Origin: a virus
Length of the DNA stretch: 35,160 nt
Virus record (IMG/VR): IMGVR_UViG_3300020183_000246
Location: 1 to 35,160 of that record
Direction: 5' to 3' (one strand)
The notes beneath the pieces are model-generated. The model was not told where the DNA came from. It did not search any database and was given only the letters and a program-made list of their open reading frames with translations. Every line of letters begins with the position of its first letter. Position 1 is the first letter of the stretch. The position numbers and the translations under genes were made by a program. Below, piece by piece: positions 32,240 through 35,160 of the stretch.

Positions 32240-33559
32240 ATGACTACACTTTCTATTTTAAAACAGCTCGAGGGTACTTCTTCTCGTAATGAGAAAGAGA
32301 GCATCCTACGCGCAAACGAAAATAATGAGCTGTTGAAACGTGTTATCAAGTATGCACTCGATCCATACACGCAGTTCTATATTCGTAAGATTCCAAAGTA
32401 TACTCCTGCAGCCGATAACCAAGCTGACTCTCTTGACTCCGTTCTAGATAGTCTTAACATGCTATCTACCCGCCAGGTTACCGGTAATGCAGCTATTGAT
32501 TATCTAACTAAGCTGCTATCTTCTCTCGTTGCCGACGATGCAGAGGTTGTTGAACGAGTAGTAAAGAGAGATCTTCGTTGCGGGGTACAAGAAGCTACCG
32601 CTAATAAGATTTGGTCTGGGCTTGTAGAAGAATATCCCTGCATGCTATGCTCTCAATATGAAGAGCGTAACGTTAGTAAGATGAAGTATCCTGCCTACGC
32701 ACAAATGAAGATGGACGGTATGCGCTTTAATGCTATCGTTACCAATAACGGAGTTACCTTTCGTTCCCGTAATGGTAAGGTAATGGACCTAGGCGGCAAC
32801 CTTGAGAGCGAGTTTATCGAGCTAGCATCTCTTATAGGTAATGATAGTGTAGTGTTTGATGGTGAACTAATGATCATGTATCCAGACGACATTCAGTTTG
32901 CCGATCGTCAGACCGGTAACGGTATTCTTTCTAAAGCACAAAAAGGCACTATGAGTGCCAAGGAAGCTGCCATGGTGCACGCTTCATTATGGGATTGTAT
33001 TCCTCTGAAAGAGTTTAAAGATGGTGCCTACAATGTCTCATACGAGAGTCGTTTTGAGCCTATCAACAAGCTTTGGAAGGATAATAAATTGCCAAAGAAG
33101 ATACATATCGTCTATAGTCAAACGGTCGATAGTTTAGAACAAGCAAAAGAGTTGTTTCAAGAGTTGCTTGGCAATGGACATGAAGGTATTATTCTTAAAG
33201 ATAAGAATGGTGTATGGGAAAATAAACGAGTAAAGCATCAGATTAAATTCAAGGGTGAACTTGAATGTGATCTTATCGTAACCGACTGGGAAGAAGGAAC
33301 AGGTAAAAATGCAGGTAAGCTCGGAGCTATCATTTGCGAATCAAGCGACGGTAAAGTTAAGGTTGGGGTCGGAACTGGCTTCACAGACGCTCAAAGAACT
33401 CTTTATACACGAGAAGAGACTGTCGGCAAGATTGTCGCAATCAAGTACAACGCCAGGATTGCTGATCGAAACACAGGACAAGAAAGTTTGTTTCTTCCTG
33501 TATTCACCGAGCTAAGGCTCGATAAAGATAAACCAGATTCATCTGAATCAATAAAATAG
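32240..33559 (+). CDS. gp30: ATP-dependent DNA ligase (gp30-like)
   Basis: 439 aa (T4 ligase 487). Seals nicks using ATP. Motif I is AQMKMDGMR with the adenylated Lys157 (T4 Lys159). Later motifs: FDGELMI (III-like), [11 protein letters not shown] (IV), and [14 protein letters not shown] (V). The N-terminal helical domain contains [15 protein letters not shown], as in T4-type ligases. C-terminal OB-fold region [15 protein letters not shown] and [10 protein letters not shown]. All catalytic residues visible; eight bases from the previous gene and seven from bS21. Confidence 0.94.
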   Translation: MTTLSILKQLEGTSSRNEKESILRANENNELLKRVIKYALDPYTQFYIRKIPKYTPAADNQADSLDSVLDSLNMLSTRQVTGNAAIDYLTKLLSSLVADDAEVVERVVKRDLRCGVQEATANKIWSGLVEEYPCMLCSQYEERNVSKMKYPAYAQMKMDGMRFNAIVTNNGVTFRSRNGKVMDLGGNLESEFIELASLIGNDSVVFDGELMIMYPDDIQFADRQTGNGILSKAQKGTMSAKEAAMVHASLWDCIPLKEFKDGAYNVSYESRFEPINKLWKDNKLPKKIHIVYSQTVDSLEQAKELFQELLGNGHEGIILKDKNGVWENKRVKHQIKFKGELECDLIVTDWEEGTGKNAGKLGAIICESSDGKVKVGVGTGFTDAQRTLYTREETVGKIVAIKYNARIADRNTGQESLFLPVFTELRLDKDKPDSSESIK

Positions 33560-33566
33560 GAGATAT

Positions 33567-33797
33567 ATGAAACTAAAACGTTTTACAAGACACGATTCAC
33601 CTCCGAAAGAGGTTCCGTTTGAGGTAATGCTTAGACGCTTTAAAAAGAAGACTGAACGAGCAGGCACTCTCAATGATCTAAGAGAGAAAGAGTTCTACGA
33701 AAAGCCATCTGCAAAAAGAAAGCGTCAAAAAGCAGCCGCAGTAAAACGTTGGCAAAAGCAACTTCGTATGTCAGAACTTCCAAAGAAGAACTACTAA
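33567..33797 (+). CDS. rpsU: Ribosomal protein bS21 homologue
   Basis: 76 aa, very basic. Residues 17-33 ([17 protein letters not shown]) and 43-61 ([19 protein letters not shown]) match the bacterial S21 family closely (E. coli PFDVALRRFKRSCEKAG and FYEKPTTERKRAKASAVKR). An N-terminal extension of ~12 residues ([14 protein letters not shown]) and a short C-terminal tail differ from E. coli. bS21 sits on the 30S platform near the 3' end of 16S rRNA and helps initiation. Viral bS21 genes are known, including in marine T4-like Pelagibacter phages. GGAG RBS. Placed after ligase, coupled by TAATG to the next small gene. Confidence 0.93.
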   Translation: MKLKRFTRHDSPPKEVPFEVMLRRFKKKTERAGTLNDLREKEFYEKPSAKRKRQKAAAVKRWQKQLRMSELPKKNY

Positions 33798-33913
33798 TGT
33801 ACAAGCCCTCACTCCGTGATCGTATTTACGACCTGTATGTAAAATACAATTGTAACTTTACGGTTATGGAGTGGATTTTTATTATGGGAGTGATTATAAT
33901 AATCATTCTATGA
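33797..33913 (+). CDS. 38-aa membrane peptide downstream of bS21
   Basis: ATG overlaps the bS21 stop (TAATG). The encoded peptide [20 protein letters not shown] ends in a hydrophobic stretch FTVMEWIFIMGVIIIIIL, consistent with a single C-terminal membrane helix. Translational coupling at the start supports it being real; it has no recognisable family. Its TGA overlaps an ATG of the following frame. Confidence 0.55.
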   Translation: MYKPSLRDRIYDLYVKYNCNFTVMEWIFIMGVIIIIIL

Positions 33914-33927
33914 AAGGTATGTTCATA

Positions 33928-34446
33928 ATGACTCAAGTGATCAAGTCTCCTTATAATGATGATATAAGAAAGGCTGTGTGGTACTCATTCAAGAAATCGA
34001 ATGTAGACAAGCATGGCAATAGCGGAGCTATTGGTGAGCGAGGAGAGCAAAACGCTATTAAACTGCTCACTGAGATTATGTCGCCTAAAAGTATAGTCGA
34101 CCACTCAGAGGATGCTTTGATGCAGCTTCTGGGAGTCGACTTAACTGTAGTTGGCGATAAGATAAGAACTATAGATGTCAAGTCTGGTAAGACGGGCCTT
34201 TACTGGAATAGAGATCGTAGTTATTGGTATATTACTATTAAAGAAGAATTCTTTAAACCTGAAAAGGTTAATACTCACTTTATGCATCTAGGTCCTAAGG
34301 GTGATGTTTACGTTATGTATTCTAAAACTGACCTCATCAATTGGATGTCTAGCGACGAAAATAAAAAGAGATTGATTAAAGATGACTATGGGTATAGAAT
34401 TAGACGAGAAGACTGGCCAGATTTTATGCACACTAATATGAGGTAA
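33928..34446 (+). CDS. Putative PD-(D/E)XK nuclease-like protein
   Basis: 172 aa. Candidate active site: helix with GERGEQNAIKLL (Glu37/Glu40), then GVDLTVVGDKIRTIDVKSGK with Asp71 and Asp83-Val-Lys85, i.e. the E...D...(D/E)xK arrangement of the fold. The remaining sequence (YWYITIKEEFF, DVYVMYSKTDLINW) fits the alpha/beta core edges. I chose ATG 33928, preceded by AAAGGT at a nine-base spacing; in-frame ATGs at 33910 and 33919 are alternatives. It sits four bases before the dpdA-like gene. Function (host DNA degradation, exclusion or repair) is not known. Confidence 0.6.
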   Translation: MTQVIKSPYNDDIRKAVWYSFKKSNVDKHGNSGAIGERGEQNAIKLLTEIMSPKSIVDHSEDALMQLLGVDLTVVGDKIRTIDVKSGKTGLYWNRDRSYWYITIKEEFFKPEKVNTHFMHLGPKGDVYVMYSKTDLINWMSSDENKKRLIKDDYGYRIRREDWPDFMHTNMR

Positions 34447-34449
34447 CAA

Positions 34450-35160
34450 ATGATTAAAATAGCACACGAAGCTCCTATTGCACTATTTGATGAAGTGCAA
34501 ATGATGACTGACTATGACTATGCTTTGGTTCATCTTCTTGATGAGAATACAAGCTATCGAAATAAATTTAAAAAAGCTAAGAAGCAGGGGCGCGAGGTAC
34601 TTCTCGATAACTCTATCTTTGAACTAGGCACCTCTTTTGATCCAGACAAGTATAAAGAGTGGATTGTTGATCTTAACCCGGACTGGTATATTATTCCCGA
34701 CGTACTTGAAGATGCAGAGGCTACCGTTAAGTATGTTAAGGATTGGGACTTTGATCACCCAGCTAAGACTATTGGTGTAGTGCAAGGCAAGTCTATTGAA
34801 GAGATTGCGCAATGCTATCTTGAGGTGGAACCTTTAGTTGATAAGGTTGCCATCTCGTTTGATTATTCATTCTTTATATCAGAGAGTATGTTTGGTAAGA
34901 TGCCTACTCAATACCATTACTATATGCTGGGTCGTCGTAAGATGATTGAGATGCTTCTTGAGAATAATATCATCAATCAAGATAAACCTCATCACCTATT
35001 AGGTTGCGGCCTACCTCAAGAGTTTGCCGTATATAAAGACTATAAGTGGGTTGACTCCCTTGATACATCTAATCCGGTTGTAGCAGGTATCAAGGGTATG
35101 CGATATGATGGGCTAAATGGACTACAAGACAAGCCATCTCAAAAGCTGTTTACTCTTATT
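34450..35160 (+). CDS. dpdA: DpdA-like DNA guanine transglycosylase, 5' part (cut by window edge)
   Basis: First 237 residues, open at the right edge. The sequence follows the TIM-barrel order of tRNA-guanine transglycosylases: LLDNSIFE (Asp53, where TGT has DSGGF), WYIIPDV (Asp84), IGVVQGKS (109-115; TGT GIVQGG), LLGCGLPQ (183-190; TGT LMGVGxP), and WVDSLDTSNPV (Asp202 as likely nucleophile; TGT has D at this place before P-T-R). DpdA enzymes exchange guanine in DNA for a 7-deazaguanine. The queE/queD/folE operon in the same window makes DNA rather than tRNA the likely substrate. Compact size suggests a DpdA2-like type, which I cannot confirm. Confidence 0.8.
   Translation, partial: MIKIAHEAPIALFDEVQMMTDYDYALVHLLDENTSYRNKFKKAKKQGREVLLDNSIFELGTSFDPDKYKEWIVDLNPDWYIIPDVLEDAEATVKYVKDWDFDHPAKTIGVVQGKSIEEIAQCYLEVEPLVDKVAISFDYSFFISESMFGKMPTQYHYYMLGRRKMIEMLLENNIINQDKPHHLLGCGLPQEFAVYKDYKWVDSLDTSNPVVAGIKGMRYDGLNGLQDKPSQKLFTLI

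Noticed and set aside
34450-35160. A tRNA-modifying queuosine TGT
   Set aside because: The chain is compact and the usual TGT zinc-site region is not reached in the visible part; with queE/queD/folE nearby in a phage, a DNA-directed DpdA is the better reading, though the C-terminus is off the window.

Overview
This window is a contiguous piece of a T4-superfamily myovirus (contractile-tailed, tailed dsDNA phage). Every gene I can support lies on the + strand. They are packed with stop/start overlaps or gaps of a few bases. The order of the structural block (gp13-14-15-16-17-18-19-20-67-core protein-21-22-23) and of the recombination/late-transcription block (uvsY-uvsW-gp55-gp47-gp46) is that of T4 relatives, particularly the marine, cyanophage-like branch. 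The base composition is AT-rich. No photosynthesis genes are seen, so the host is probably a heterotrophic bacterium, but it cannot be named from this sequence.

Layout. (1) 1-5892: a tail-fibre/adhesin array occupying the place of the T4 10-11-12-wac genes. It holds the end of one fibre gene, a small coiled-coil protein, a fibre protein with 87-bp tandem repeats, a probable beta-sandwich fibre, and three tandem paralogous glycine-rich adhesins. (2) 5909-19205: neck, terminase, tail sheath and tube, portal, prohead core, protease, scaffold and major capsid genes. T4-type late promoters (TATAAATA or close variants) precede the main units, and two strong intrinsic terminators follow gp19 and gp23. 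(3) 19295-21059: a tail/baseplate mini-cassette with an unknown protein, a PAAR spike tip and a tail-tube-fold protein. (4) 21060-26824: a cluster of sigma70-like -10 boxes, then uvsY, uvsW, a small barrel-like protein, the late sigma factor gp55, and the gp47/gp46 nuclease complex. (5) 26834-30456: peptide deformylase, small proteins, then a queE-phosphoribosyltransferase-queD-folE operon. (6) 30457-33559: a structured promoter region, an AAA+ ATPase, three small unknown genes and an ATP-dependent DNA ligase. (7) 33567-35160: a phage-encoded ribosomal protein bS21, a tiny membrane peptide, a PD-(D/E)XK-like nuclease and a truncated tRNA-guanine-transglycosylase-like protein of the DpdA type.

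How the parts fit. FolE, QueD and QueE would turn GTP into 7-carboxy-7-deazaguanine (CDG). The DpdA-like enzyme would exchange guanine in DNA for that base or a derivative. The window therefore predicts a 7-deazaguanine-modified genome, with a phosphoribosyltransferase of unknown role inside the operon and a nuclease directly upstream of dpdA. bS21 plus peptide deformylase suggest that the phage also modifies host translation. gp55 would switch on the late promoters seen in regions 2-3, and gp46/47, UvsY, UvsW and ligase would support recombination-dependent replication.

The most interesting points are the deazaguanine system with its unusual QueE (cysteine motif split by an insertion), the bS21 gene, the nuclease/DpdA neighbourhood, the adhesin array, and the hairpin-rich promoter region before the AAA+ ATPase. 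All family names come from reading motifs by eye; no database search was run.
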